Shown: positions 35,989 to 48,896, counted from the stretch's first letter. The stretch is 64,000 nt of DNA from Globodera rostochiensis (GCA_018350325.1 JAEVLN010000050.1:186001-250000), one strand, 5' to 3'. A program made the numbers and translations. Notes: a model not told the origin generated them from the letters alone.

Positions 35989-38900
35989 CACGGATGTTGA
36001 AATGATGAGCCCGAGTTTTCACTTTCCGATGCCCTCCTCATCATATTCTGTCCCTTCTGCCGCCGAACAACCGCCAAAATCATCGGACCATTCGGCCAGC
36101 ACATCAGCTGCTCCGGGCGGAAGACACAGCAGCTTTGAAGAAGCGGAGACGGCAAGGTCACCCCGAACTTTGGGGCCATTGCCGGCCCCCCGGTTTCGGC
36201 ACTTTTTGGCATCCGGCACGATGGGTGGGGTATGGCTGGCAAGGTCATCCCGAACTCCGGGGCCCTCGCCGGGTCCGGCACTTTTTGGCATCCGGCGTGG
36301 GGGGGGGGATATTTTCTGAACATAATTCGATGTTTCGGCATGATACAATCTTGGATTTTGATCCCAAAACACCGCGTGATCAGATTAATATCATGTCTAA
36401 AGATTGCCGATAACCAATTTAATTTTATTTGTAAATCCGATCTTTTTCAGGGACTCCTCTTCATCATCATTTGGCCATCGTCGTGGCTCGGCCCTGTCCC
36501 TTGGCACGGCACCGTCCTCCTCTGATCTGATCGTGCTCGACTCGCCCACCACAATTTTTGCGCCTCGACTGAATGGCGGTGGTGGTGGCCAATTCGAGAA
36601 TGTTGCCAGCTCGTCGTCCCCGTTCGTCATCGGGTCAATGGTCAGTCAGTCGGTGATCCATTGACCTACTCTGATCTGATCACCCGAATATCACACTATG
36701 ATCAGGGTCGGGGTGTCCATGACCCTCATCCAGACGATCACAGCATGAACAGGGTCGGGGTGATCCATTGACCTTTCCTGATCTGATCACCCGATGATCA
36801 GGGTCGGGGTGTCCATGACCCTCATCCAGACGATTACAGCATGATCAGGGTCGGCGTGATCCATTGACCTTTCCTGATCTGATCACCCGATGATCAGGGT
36901 CGGGGTGTCCATGACCCTCATCCAGACGATTACAGCATGATCAGGGTCGGGGTGATCCATTGACCTTTCCTGATCTGATCACCCGATGATCAGGGTCGGG
37001 GTGTCCATGACCCTCATCCAGACGATCACAGCATGATCAGGGTCGGCGTGATCCATTGACCTTTCCTGATCTGATCACCCGATGATCAGGGTCGGGGTGT
37101 CCATGACCCTCATCCAGACGATTACAGCATGATCAGGGTCGGGGTGATCCATTGGCCTTTCCTGATCTGATCACCGATGATCACAACCGGAGGACGGATT
37201 CGATCGCTTGCATTACCTCGAACAATATTTGGCATTTTTTCAGGGACTGACCGCAATGCATCCGAACATCAATAATAACAGCAGTATCACCACAACTGCT
37301 CCTGCTACTGCTTCTTCATCATCTTCGGTGCCAAACATGCTGCTGTTGCAGCAGCAACAGCATCAACAGTCAGTTGTCGACGTCGACGACATGTTTGAAC
37401 TTGCCGAAGTGATTGGCTGCACTGGTGGCACTTCTGCTGGCGGAGGGCCACCACCGCCGACGGCGGCGCCACACTTTGGCACGACGGAAGTATCAGACGG
37501 AGGGACGCCGGGCAACAAGCCGGTGCACGAGTGCGTTGTCCATAAATTATTCATGCCTTTTTACATGCCATAAAAGATGTAGGGCACTGAATGTCTCCTC
37601 CGGCCTCAAAAATGCCATAAATTTTTATTTCGGATTCACAAAATTAAAAAGCTATTTTAATTTTCCATTTCAGATGCACCGCTTGTGGCAAACAGGTTGG
37701 CATACTGTTTTATTAATTTTAAATCGTTTGGCGGCAACACTTTTTAACCATTGGGACATTTAAATCGAAAATTTGATAAAACAACCCGGGGACCCCCTTA
37801 GGTTCGATCGAAAACGAATCAGAAAATTGGTAAAAGCCCAATTTTGATCGTTAATTTCGATCGATCGCACTTGGCCGTTTTCAGCTTTGCTCCACGCGCA
37901 GTTTGAAGCGCCATCGGGTAACTTGCAAAAAAGTGAAGGCCCAACAGGACGATTCGGCTTCATCCGTGGACGGACGGCTTGCGACTTCGACATCGACGTC
38001 GGTGTCCGATTCGATGTCAACCAGTACCTGTAGCAGCAGCAGCAGCAGCAACAGCAGCACCACCACCACAATGTCCACGGAAACGGCGACAATGACAATG
38101 TTGATGACGGCAAAAAAATGTGCCGAAAAATTGTCGTCAACAAAGAAAATGTCGACGCCTGCTCCCCTTTTGTTGTTCAGCAACAGCAGCGAGCAGCAAC
38201 AGCACAGAATTGTGATAAGAAGCAACAGCACCGACACGTTGCAGCAGCAACATGAACAGCAGCAACATTTGACGGCACAACAATGGTGTGCCATTCTTGG
38301 AAAATCAATTTTTTTGATTTAAATCGGACCGGATACCGGAGGCCGGAATTTGTGTCCCTTAAAAAATTTAATCGGAATTATGGCTTTAAAAGTTGCGGGT
38401 TCCGGACAACCCGGAATGGGGCCTGCTTACACCTCGGATATAATGGCATTCTGTGCATCAACAGTTTGTCCGCCACCGTCACAACAAAGCCGTCCTCCGC
38501 CGACATGATGGCCGCCCATGGCGGTTCAATGGGTTCGTCACCAATTGTTGCCTTCCCCCCAATCATTGCACCACCGCCGCCTCATCAACAATCGCATCAT
38601 CACCATTTCTCTGCAATTACTGCTCCATCAGCTTCCAACAAAGTTGTTGGTCAGGCTGCTGGTGGCCGATTCATGGCGCTGGATGTTGCTGCACAGCAAC
38701 AGCAGCAGACGGCTGGCATTAATGACGGAACAACGGGTTACGGTACGCGCGGGCGGTGTTAGGGGAAACTGTGGCCTACAGTATACTTTGGCAGGGGGAA
38801 TTTTGCGTTACGGTTTGGTTCGATCGGGGATAAATGTTATGGGAAGGTAAATACAGTATTCGAGATAACACAGGGGTGTATGGGTGGGTTACGGTTTGCT

Positions 38901-39096
38901 CGCTAAGCGCATTAGTCGTCGTCTTACGGTAAATGGGTCGGTAGTGGTAAAAAAGGGTTAGGAAACCAACCCAGTTACAGTAGAAATAGCAAGAAGGTGG
39001 GACATGGGGTGTACGGTAAGCGCAGACATATTCCATTCTTTCTCATCACAAAAGCAGAACGTCTCCAACAGTTCGGCGCAACTCAGCATCAACGTC

Positions 39097-39133
<37 letters not shown>

Positions 39134-39173
39134 GCAGCAACTCTTTTACCCTGCTACTGTAGCAATGTTGTCC

Positions 39174-39207
<34 letters not shown>

Positions 39208-39950
39208 GCAACTCTTGTGCCGCACCAGCAGCAGCAAAGGCAACTGCTGGTGTTGTACTGCTTGCCAAACATGATGGTGATGTTGACGACGACGACGATG
39301 ATGATGATGACGACGATATCGTTGTTGAACAACGACAGCAAAAACAAAATGTATTTGTTGCTGTTGTTCCGGACAAGGATAGAACAGCAGCAGCAGCAGC
39401 AGCAACAAAAACGACGATGAAAGCTGCAGGACAGCAACAACAACAGACAGAGCCGAACAAGGTGTTTGTTGTTCATGTTCATGTTCAATTATTCGTTTTT
39501 GTTATGCCATTTGTCATTTTCAATTGTTTTAAATTGCCAGTATTGTGTTTGGTGCAAGAAAGTTTTAAATTTAAAATTTTCATTCATTCAAGGTTTCCGA
39601 CGTGGTCGACTCGGTGGTTGCCAAATTGCGCCAGAAAAGCAGTAGCAACAGCACTCAACGTTCAACTGCTACTGCTGTTGTAGCATCAGTTACGGCATCA
39701 AATGTGCCGTCACAACAGTCAACAGAGAAAATGGTTCATCATCAACAACAACAGCAGCAGCAGTTCAAGCTGGCACAACAACAACGGCACATGGAATGGG
39801 CGCAGCATCAGCATCAACTGCAGCAGCAACACCACCATCACCATCAGCAGCATCATGGAGTTTCTGCCCATTCGTCGTCCTGCTCGGCAATGCCGCCTAC
39901 TGGTGTCGCCGATTGTTCCTCTGCTGCTGCTGCTGTTGGTACTGTTGATC

Positions 39951-39989
<39 letters not shown>

Positions 39990-42900
39990 CGTCGCCACAG
40001 GTAAAGAAGAATCCGACGGATTTTTGCCTTTTTCGAAAATGTATCTACCTAAAATCCTGTTTTAGGTAATGCACATTGTTTACTCCTCCGCTGCAGCTGT
40101 TCCATCAGCTCTAACAGCTTCAGCTACTGCTAGCAGAACGTCAGTGCCGTCGTCGTCTTTGTACGTTGCTTCTGCCGGTGGTGCCGCTGTGCCGTCATCA
40201 CCTGTAGTTCACCATCATCAGTTTCAGCAACATTTTGGTGCCGGAATCACTCCACAGCAGCAGCAACAAGATTTTCAAGCAGTATATCATCAGCAGCAAC
40301 AGCAACAACTGAAGTACAAACAAAAACAGCAGGACAATGCAGCTCTGGTGGCACCAAGAGGAGGAGTTGGAGCAGTAGCTGTTCAACAACACCAGCAGCA
40401 GCAGGGCCGAGAGGCAGCAGCCGCAGCAGCAGTTAATGTGGTGGGTTCCAACATTGTCATTGTTTCCACTTGGAGCTGAACTAACTGATCAGAGGGTAAC
40501 TGATCAATCACGATCCTAATACTTGGTCCGATCTCGAATCCGCCGATCATACCCGTTGTTTGTGGTAAAATGCATGCTTTTCAACCTGTACAGATGATGG
40601 TCGACAGAACGGAGCAGCACCACATGCACATGCATTACCAGCAGCAACAGAGCGGTGCAGCAGGAGGAGCACCACCGAAGAGTGCGCCGGCAATATCGGC
40701 AATGCCGTCCCAACAACCGCACTTTTGGCACAATATTCCACCACCACCACAACACAACGAGTCTGTAGTTTTTGTAAACAAAATTTTTTGCCTTTCTTGT
40801 ACTGCTTGAATTTCTCGGACCAAGAATTAGTCTTACTTTTTTTCAGAATGGGCAAATTTATTTGCTCTCCGCCACCATATCCGGGCCCTCATCAAGCCCA
40901 TGGCTACCAAATGCGTGCCAACAACGCCAGCGGCGGCGGCGCCGGCAAAGAGTTATTTTTGCAATCCCCGCCGGCGATGGCACCGCTGCCGCCGCCTCAA
41001 CATCAATTTGTCGCATTTGATGAAGAGCAGCAGCATGAAAAAGTGAAAAAACTCAGCAGTTGCCCACAAAAGAAACGGGTGCGTTGTGGCGGCGAATATT
41101 TTTCAATTTTTATTGGGGTGCCGTCCCCGACGGTTCATTCTCCACAGTCCCCGAGCATGTCGGCCCCCGAAGGGTTGTCATCGACCCCTATCCGGCCTTC
41201 GACACGCCGGCAACTCAAAATATCCGATTTTATAAATTTTGTATTGAAAACAAAATTAGCGTCATTTTTAAATGCTCAGAATGCACAAAATGGTGGCGCT
41301 GTTTGTGCTGGTGGTGATACATTGGCGGCTGTAAAAAGTGAGCAAACTGCAGCTGCAGCAGCAACGGCGTCGGCAAGTTCAACACGCAACGTTTACCGCT
41401 ATTTGTGCCCGGAGTGTGATAAACCGTTCGTTTTTTGATTTGAATTTGCTGGGTGGGGGGGGGGCATGGCGGCAATACGCCAAACATATGTTTTGGCATT
41501 TAATTTTAAATTAACATTTAAACAAAAAATTACTTCAACTTTCAATCGTACACCGTCTCATTCTTTGTCAGGTATTCGTGTCGAAAGAATGTGAAGCGGC
41601 ACCGTATCTCACAGCACAAAATCCCTCTCCAAGAAGTAAGTTTTGATTAATTAAATTAAATTATTTAATTAGAAAATCAAACGCCCGCCGCATTTTTTTG
41701 TTTTGTCTCATTAAGGCCCAGGATGGGTCAATCAAACGCATCAAATTGACGGAGGCCGAATTGGCGCAGAAAGATTGCGCAATGAAAGCACAGCAGGCGG
41801 AGACCGCCGCAAAGGCGGGCGGAAAAGATAAAACAGGTGGTCCCCCCGGGCGCGGCATGGGATTTGGCACAGATCAGTTTTATCGGGCACTGATCAGTGT
41901 TATCGGAAATATCGGGTCAGTGTTTTTTGCCAGATCCCGCCCGGCTTGCTTCGACAAAAATCCAAATTGATTTTTCGGGAATTCCGGGTCCTGGAAAGCC
42001 ACTAGAATCCCGACCATGATCATCAGAATTTTTGGACGGGCAGAAATTCCGAAAATTTGATCGATCAAATCAATATGTGAGCTTAACTGATCCCTCAAAT
42101 CAAAAAGGTGCTGCAGCAGAAGCTGAACACAAACTGCACACGACAATCAAGGAGGAAATTGACTCGATGGAATCGACTGATCATCATCAGTTTCATTCTT
42201 CTGCACAGTCGTCGTATCAACAACAACTTCAACACCAACAACACTCGGTTGGGACGCCGGAGGCAAAGTTTGTCATTGCCGCCGCAGTCACTGTGCCGCC
42301 AACAGCCGGTGGCCAACCACTCAAATCTGCTGCCATCAGTCCGTATGAACCGGCACATCAACAACAACAGCTGCAGCAACAGCAGCAACGTATGGCCATG
42401 TTCAGCACCGGCGGCGGTCCGCCGTCATCGGCACCGCCGCATTCGGCACCGCTGCTGATTGGTGGGCATCAGTCGCAACAATTCTTCATGGCAACATTTC
42501 CACCTCAACAGCAGCAAGTACGTGCATGGAATTTTGGGGAAGGGGCCCTCGACACTTTAATAATTTGTTTAAAATTGCGTAATGTTTCTGCTCCAAACCC
42601 TTCAGGCTCAGTACGAACTGCATCAGCAACCGGGTTATGGTCAGCCACAACATTATCCACCGCCTTCTCAGCATGCATATCATCAACAACAACAACATTA
42701 CCAGTTTCAGCGTCAGCAACAGTCTGTTGTTCATCTCCAACAACACGCTCAACAGAAGCAGCAGCACCAGCAGCAGCAACGGGTAGCAGGAGGAGGAGTT
42801 GGAGCAGTAGCTGCTGTTGCACAACAGAATGGCGACTTCCAACAACAGCAGCAGCAACAGCTTGGAGGCGTTGAATACAATGCCATGGCTCAGCACCAGC

Positions 42901-45900
42901 AACAACAACAGCAACACTATGCTCAACAAGCGTCAGCATCACCACATAATCATGTACAGCTGCAGCACCAGCAGCAACATTATGCGCAACCACAGCAGCA
43001 CCAGCAACTCATAGAACATCATGGTGGGTGATCAGTGAAAGTTTAAATGTCGAGAATCTCGATCGACAAAAAATGCCGGGTTTCTTTATAGAGTAGTGGT
43101 TCCGGAGGGGGACCCTAAAATTATCCGAGCATCGGGCCCCCGGGGGAGGTTTTCGGAACCCCCTCCCCCCAACCGGCATTCCGCCGGGTCCAGGACTTTA
43201 AAGTTTTGGTTCAGCAGCAAATTCGTCCACTTCATTCTCTGCTTCCGCTGGTAACTTTGCCCAACTGACACCAATGAGCGCTCCGCCGATCATTGCCGTC
43301 ACACCGCAACAACAACAACAACACCAGCAACAGCAGCAGTACGCGATGGTAATGATGCATCACGGGGCCGGTGGTGGTGGTGTTGCTGTACCGTCTTCCA
43401 CCAGCGGGCTGTACAGCTCGGTGTCGTCGATGTCTGCGCAGCAACAATATGGAGCAGTTGCTGGACAACACCAACAACAGCAAATGCCAGGGGTGCGTCT
43501 AGATTTTAATTTTTTAAATATATATTTTACGAAATGTTTTTTTTTTGTAGGTCAGCCAATACTACCAACAGCATCAGCAACTGCAGCAACAGCAACAGCC
43601 CCAATATCACCAACTGCAGCGTCCACAGCCGAACGGCGACCCGTCATACAAAGAAACGTTGGACTGTTGGGAGCAGATCAAGTCGGGCGTGGACACATTG
43701 TGTGTGCCATTTTTTGTTAAAAAATAATTTCATTTAATTAAATTTATTGACGCCAATCATTAACATACACATACCTATTACATTATATATAATTATTAAT
43801 TGAATTATTGCTTAAATGTTTCAGTATGTCCACGAGTGATGCTGATGCCGTTGAAATGGTGCGTTTATCTAGGAATTTGGGGGAGGGGGTTGAAAGACCG
43901 GAATTTAAAAAATGCGAAAAACTTATAACATCAATTCAAAAACTTCAAAAAACTAATTCAACCCTACTTATTTTACTTTTTTTTAAATTTATTGTTTTTA
44001 ATTTGATCACTGCTGATCAGGCTCGCATTGTGGAAGACCTAAAGCGCACCGAGGAGACCACCGAGCAGAACCATCGGGCACGCATTGAACAACAGCGTCG
44101 GCAAAGCGGCGGCAACTTCTTCTCCTTCGGCCCGGTGCCGTCCGCTGCTGGCGCCGGTGGCGGCGGAGGCAATGAGCAGCACCACCACCATCAGCAACAA
44201 CATCAACAGCAGCAGCCGGACGCCAATGCCAACATGGACACCACCAGTTGCATGGTGGTGGCAGAAGCGGGGCAAGGAGGGCCCAGAAAGGCGGTCGAGC
44301 TGGCCGAGGCGGACACCACGTACGTTGTTGTTGCAATTGTTGTTTTTATAAATTTTGGAAACTGACACAAATTTATCAATTTTAAAAAGTATCATTTTTT
44401 TGTTGCAGCTTCTCACCGCCTGCCCAATCGGATGAGGCCACATCCGCGGCCAGTCGTCGACTGTCCATGTCTGCCACGGCGGCGGTAATGCAGCAACAGC
44501 AGCAATTTGTGCAGCGCACCTACTCAGCCTCCGCTGCCTCAGCACCGTCCAATAAGGTACGGTACTGTGCCGTCGTTTACTCGAGAGTCTCGAGAAGCCA
44601 CAAACCGTTCTTGTAGGACAATGTTTGTTCAGCAACAACAGGGTTTCTGGTCCGTTGTTACTATATTACATTCTGGTCCGTTGTGGCTATAGGTAATTCT
44701 GGTCCGTTGTTTTAATATTCTGATCTGGTCTATTGTTGCTTATTCTGGTCTGTATTGTTTGCATAACTGGTCCGTTGTTGCTATAGGTAATTCTGGTCCA
44801 TTCCGTTGCTTGCTATATTCTGGTCCGTTGTTGCTACATTCTGATCCGTTGTGACTATATTCTGATCCGTTGTGAGACCCTGTAGTGCCGTCGTTACTCA
44901 AGAGTCTCGAAGTTCAAATTTTTCTTGGTAGGACCCTGAAGTGCCGTCGTTACTCAAGAGTTTCGAGAAACTCAAACCGTTCTTGGTAGGACGTCGTTAC
45001 TCAAGAGTATAGAAGTTCATTGGTAGGACCCTGAAGTGCCGTCGTTACTCAAGAGTTTCGAGAAACTCAAACCGTTCTTGGCAGGACCCGGTAGTGCCGT
45101 CGTTACTCGAAAGTCTTGAGAAGCTCAACCGTTCTTGTAGGACAATGTTTGATATTTCAGCAACAACAGGGTGGTGATCGTGTTCATCAACATTTTGGTG
45201 TGAATGCCGAAGGCACTTTGATGATGAGAAGCGGTGGGGGAGGAGGAGCAGGAGGACAACAACAAATGACCATGCTCACTCAGCAACAGCAACATGGCGG
45301 CGGCGCATTTATTGATCACCACCAACAGCAGCAACAGGAGCTTCAATTTCGAAACGTTCAACCGCAGCAGCAGCAGCATCAGCAACAACAACAGCAAACG
45401 ATGTACTCTTCTGCTGCTGCTGCTGCTGATGATCATCAGCATGCTCATCATCGATTCCAACACGGTCAGTGACAACCAGTCATGAATTTGACTAATTTTG
45501 CAAAGTTTTTTATTAGTAAATTTTATCATAATTTTTTTGTTAGAATGCCGACAAATTCCGTTTTTTCTGCAGGTGATTCTGTTGCTGGTGCCGTTTCAGC
45601 TGCAGCATCTTTTTACCAGCCATCGCAGCCGACGACAGCAAAACGCGCCCCGAGGCGTTCAACGCCGGCGGCGGCGGCGGCGTCTTCAATGGCATCAGAA
45701 AAGCAGCCGCCGCAGGGCACGGCGGCAGCGCCCAAGGGCACAAAAAAGTCACACAAAGCGTCCACAAATCCGCCCGCACATTTTTGTCCGCACTGTGACC
45801 GTGGATTGTCTTCCGATTATTCGCTGAAAGTGGGCGGGCAATTATTATTTATTACTTAAAAAGATTCAATTTACAATTCTTAATTATTTAATATTTACAC

Positions 45901-46479
45901 TGATTGGAGGAATGAGTAAATAAATGCCAAAATCTTTGGACGAGTTTATCAATTTTTAGGAGGTGATTTTTTGTTTTGGCTGACTAACAAAACTTTAAGC
46001 TTCAGACGGTATAATTTTTTGTGATTTATTCGAAAATGCCATTAAATCTGGCACATTTCACAGCGGTGTATTAACACAAAAAAGGGCAGCTTTACCTATT
46101 CTAATTATGCCTAAAGGGGACTAAAAAGCAATTGTTTTCAGCGGCATTGCCAATCGTGCCCGAAATTGTTGGGCAAAGAAAGCGCCGGCGGCGGTGGCAA
46201 AAAGAAAGGGTTTGTGCCAAAGTTTTGAATGTGCGCAATTATTTTGCCCCCCTCTTTTCGCAGAAAAAGCAAAAAAGCCGCCGAAGAACAGCATCAGATC
46301 ATTTGTGATCCGGACAGCACGATGTAAATCAAAATTTTGTTATTTCAAATAATTCAAAGATTTTGTTTGAAAATTTTTGTAAAAACATGATTTTTAGGAA
46401 TGAAAGTCCACCGGCGGACGGCAGCAAACCGGGCACGGCAAACAATCCGGCACTGGTCATGGACGGAGGAAATCACTGA
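35989..46479 (+). CDS. large polyglutamine-rich protein with three zinc fingers
   Basis: Hand-spliced exons: 35989-36156, 36451-36640, 37244-37530, 37674-37695, 37885-38285, 38465-38742, 39058-39461, 39593-40000, 40066-40440, 40594-40760, 40847-41078, 41148-41425, 41572-41635, 41716-41836, 42108-42517, 42606-43023, 43215-43492, 43551-43699, 43825-43858, 44021-44319, 44409-44556, 45161-45464, 45573-45829, 46142-46209, 46264-46323 and 46398-46479. Phase agrees at every junction. With the candidate first exon the protein is 2060 residues; from the ATG at 36,002 it is 1962. Zinc fingers lie near residues 310-330 (C-x2-C-x12-H-x3-C), 1158-1179 (C-x2-C-x12-H-x4-H) and 1977-1997 (C-x2-C-x12-H-x3-C); each has a KRH before or at its first His. 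Between them are long Gln, His-Gln, Asn, Asp and Ala runs and a charged, probably helical segment (VEDLKRTEETTEQNHRARIE). A nuclear DNA- or RNA-binding regulator is likely by inference; no named orthologue recognised. Confidence 0.85.
36151..36300. repeat. duplicated exon end and splice donor
   Basis: The sequence ggcaaggtcaccccgaact, with about 90 bp of following intron, is repeated at 36,240-36,300 as ggcaaggtcatcccgaact, including the cggcactttttggcatccgg that follows. Two potential donors 90 bp apart therefore exist at this exon; using the second would add intron-derived residues. Confidence 0.8.
36660..37190. repeat. 96-bp tandem repeat in an intron
   Basis: About 5.5 copies of a unit containing gatcagggtcggggtgtcca, tgaccctcatccagacgatt and cctttcctgatctgatcacc. 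It fills almost the whole intron between 36,640 and 37,244. The unit is dense in tgatca and gatcac words. Confidence 0.95.
44571..45157. repeat. intronic arrays grown from an exon edge
   Basis: The intron 44,557-45,160 holds two arrays: ttctggtccgttgttgctat repeats (44,643-44,875) and a roughly 63-bp unit with gccgtcgttactcaagagt (44,880-45,135). The sequence just before and including the start of the next exon (ggacaatgtttg...cagcaacaacaggg) is also present at 44,617-44,643, directly before the first array. Confidence 0.85.
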
Positions 46480-46804
46480 AAGTGATCGAATTTTGATCGA
46501 TTGAATTTGAAGATTTTTACAGAACCTGACACTGATCAGATAGACCACAAACTCCGTCAAAATGATTTTTGGGATTGATCATTTTAAATGATTGTCGAAC
46601 AAATTTTGCCCAATCATTTTGGCGGTGCTCTCAAAAATTTGTTCAACTTTTTTTTGCCGTCAATCGCGTTCTCTCTGGGAGACTTTTGGTCACAGCTAGT
46701 CGTCATCTTCAGTTTTTTGTTCATGTTTATCTTTCTTCAATATTTTTATGCACTAATTTTTCCATTTTTATACCTCCGTGAGCCCAATCAATCAATTCAT
46801 TCTC
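46480..46804. other. 3' flank of the zinc-finger gene
   Basis: Downstream of the stop. This segment is repeated almost unchanged at 54,340-54,665 and in part at 57,700-57,850, showing that the duplicated block extended beyond the gene. Overlapping short ORFs in it are not conserved as protein. Confidence 0.6.
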
Positions 46805-47045
46805 TCTTTCTCTGATCCACTCCCCCGTCTCCTCTGATCACTCCAAGCCCTCTTTGATCACTCCCCGCCTTCTCTGTCCAAGCCGTCTGATCACTCCCCG
46901 CCTTCTCTGTCCAAGCCCTCTGATCACTCCAAGCCCTCTTTGATCACTCCCCGCCTTCTCTGTCCAAGCCCTCTGATCACTCCCCGCCTTCTCTGTTCAA
47001 GCTCTCTTTGATCACTCTCTGCACTTTCTGATCACTCTCCAACCT
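46805..47045. repeat. TCTGATCACTCC tandem repeat
   Basis: Irregular copies of tctgatcactccccgcctt plus ctctgtccaagccc. A shorter allele of the same array is at 54,665-54,820. Confidence 0.9.
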
Positions 47046-47980
47046 CCCCGGTATTCACATGTACCGTGTACATCTTCAACAACATTTATGCTCCTGTGGT
47101 TGTGTAGCTGGACCGGGAGGCCGGCCAAAATGGTGCCGAAACGATGGGCAGACATTCCGGGCCCAAAAATGTTTCGGCAAAGTTCGGGTCGGTCGATCCG
47201 GCTACTCAAACAAATAATATTATTTAATTTTAGAGAGGTTTTTATGCCCCAAAAATAATTAATTTTTGTTGGAGAAAAAAAATCCGTGGCGCCCAACCCC
47301 AATTTTGGCACTGAATATTCTGTTATTATGGTAATAAATTAGCACAGTTTTTTTTTTATACATAATGTTATTTTTTATGATATTTTTTGAGAGAATGAAA
47401 AGATTTTGTTAATGTTCCCATTTATTAAAAAATCTGTATCCCCGTATAAAAATGATTACCGAATTCAACAATTTGTAAATAAATGAAGAAAAAGTCATGC
47501 AAAATTTATCGCAAAAATAAATATTATTAGTTTTTTTGCCGTCCAAAAATTATTTTAAAGCATTTTTAATATTCAAAAAAATTTGTTTGACACGAATTTC
47601 AATTCAATTTATTTTATAAACAATTTTTGGTGCCAGTTTTTCAATAAATGCAACGATAAAGCACCTAAAAATAAAAAAATCTTTATTTATTATTATTAAA
47701 ATATTTTTAATGAATTATTAATGAAATTTAATTTCTGCAAATTCATCAAAAATAAAAAAGGAGAAACAAAGAGCCAAATAATAAATTGGCATTTTTGATG
47801 CCCTTCCTACAAAACCAACTCAAACATTTGGCAAATCAAAGTGCCTAACGACAATTTGAATTAATTTGCATTGTTTATTTGAAATGCATTTAAATTCGAT
47901 GGCATTTCAAAAAAAGATCTTCGAGTCTTTCTTTGATCACTCTTTCTTGCCTCATTCATCGTTCTTCTTCCTCTTCAAGC
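47046..47980. other. gene-free AT-rich stretch
   Basis: The start (to about 47,130) is part of the block copied at 54,820-54,897. The rest is AT-rich and lies downstream of the minus-strand secreted-protein gene. The minus-strand ORF at 47,012-47,311 shows no conserved feature. Confidence 0.4.
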
Positions 47981-48896
47981 TCAGAACGGACGGAGGAGAT
48001 TGGCGCGGACAATGGGCACAACAATCCCTAAAATTTAATTGAAATTACAATGTTTTTAGAAATATAAATGCACAAAATTACCAAGCATCAAAGGCGGCAG
48101 CGCCATCACCGTGTTGACGCAGAGACGAGGACCAGCGCCGTTGGGCGCGTCCTGAATAGTTGTAAAAATAATCAAAATTATTATTTTTTTGTTTTTTTTG
48201 TATGTTTTTAGAAAAATAAAACTAATTATTCCGTCCAATTAATGATATTAAAGGGGTGTTTGTCTTACCTTGGAAACCAATGCGGCGGCGGCGGCACACG
48301 GCTTTGGATTGAGGCGGGCGGTCGGATCGGCATTGGCAAGGGGGCGGGCGGTCGGATTGGCATTGGCAAGGGGGCGGGCGGTCGGATTGGCATTGGCAAG
48401 GGGGCGGGCGGTCGGATTGGCATTGGCAAGGGGGCGGGCGGTCGGATCGGCATTGGCAAGGGGGCGGGCGGTCGGATCGGCATTGGCAAGGGGGCGGGCG
48501 GTCGGATCGGCATTGGCAAGGGGGCGGGCGGTCGGATCGGCATTGGCAAGGGGGCGGGCGGTCGGATTGGCAGTAGCGGGTGCATTTTTCTGCAAAACTT
48601 TGGATTAGAATTTTCCTTTTGGTTATGTCCTTTTTACCTCAACAGGAAAGGGAAGATCTGGCAGGGTGCCGTCGGTTGTAGTGCCCAACTCGTGCGCCGG
48701 AGTACTGGTCTAAAAGTGTAAAAAAACATTTAATATTCTCGGCATTTTCACAATGGAATCGGAATTTATTTAATTTATTTAAATTTACAATGGTCGCGGC
48801 GGTGGTCGTCGGCTCGGGCGGCTGTTCCTGTTGGCCGCCAACGGAGTTGGCTCCCAAAAAAACAACACACAAAAACAAAATCATAATTGGGGACAT
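47981..48896 (-). CDS. secreted Pro/Ala repeat protein, probably GPI-anchored
   Basis: Five exons, read right to left: 48896-48789, 48709-48638, 48589-48269, 48151-48082 and 48027-47981. All phases agree, giving 205 residues. The N-terminus ([20 protein letters not shown]) is a clear signal peptide; a start 15 codons upstream at 48,941 is possible but less typical. After a Thr/Pro-rich linker, exon 3 encodes nine copies of a 10-residue repeat ([10 protein letters not shown] or [10 protein letters not shown]) from a 30-bp DNA repeat. The C-terminus is hydrophobic to the end ([10 protein letters not shown], then [14 protein letters not shown]) with no polar tail, as in a GPI-anchor signal; the Asn-Gly-Ala-Gly stretch before it could hold the attachment site. 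The last two exons are paralogous to those of the gene ending at 63,914. A cell-surface or mucin-like role is inference. Confidence 0.75.
48310..48580. repeat. 30-bp coding tandem repeat, about 9 copies
   Basis: The unit ggcattggcaagggggcggg plus cggtcggatt lies within exon 3 of the minus-strand secreted protein and keeps its frame. Only an atc/att alternative varies (Asp versus Asn in the protein). Confidence 0.97.

Noticed and set aside
37881..38294. Antisense Leu/Val/Cys-rich and poly-Leu ORFs over the zinc-finger gene (also 38,958-39,488, 42,486-42,993 and others)
   Set aside because: They are complements of CAA/CAG runs in phase-consistent exons on the plus strand; no splice support or independent features.
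46569..46815. Short hydrophobic ORFs repeated at 54,424-54,670
   Set aside because: Repeated because the 3' flank was duplicated; the two copies keep neither frame nor protein sequence consistently, so no gene is supported.
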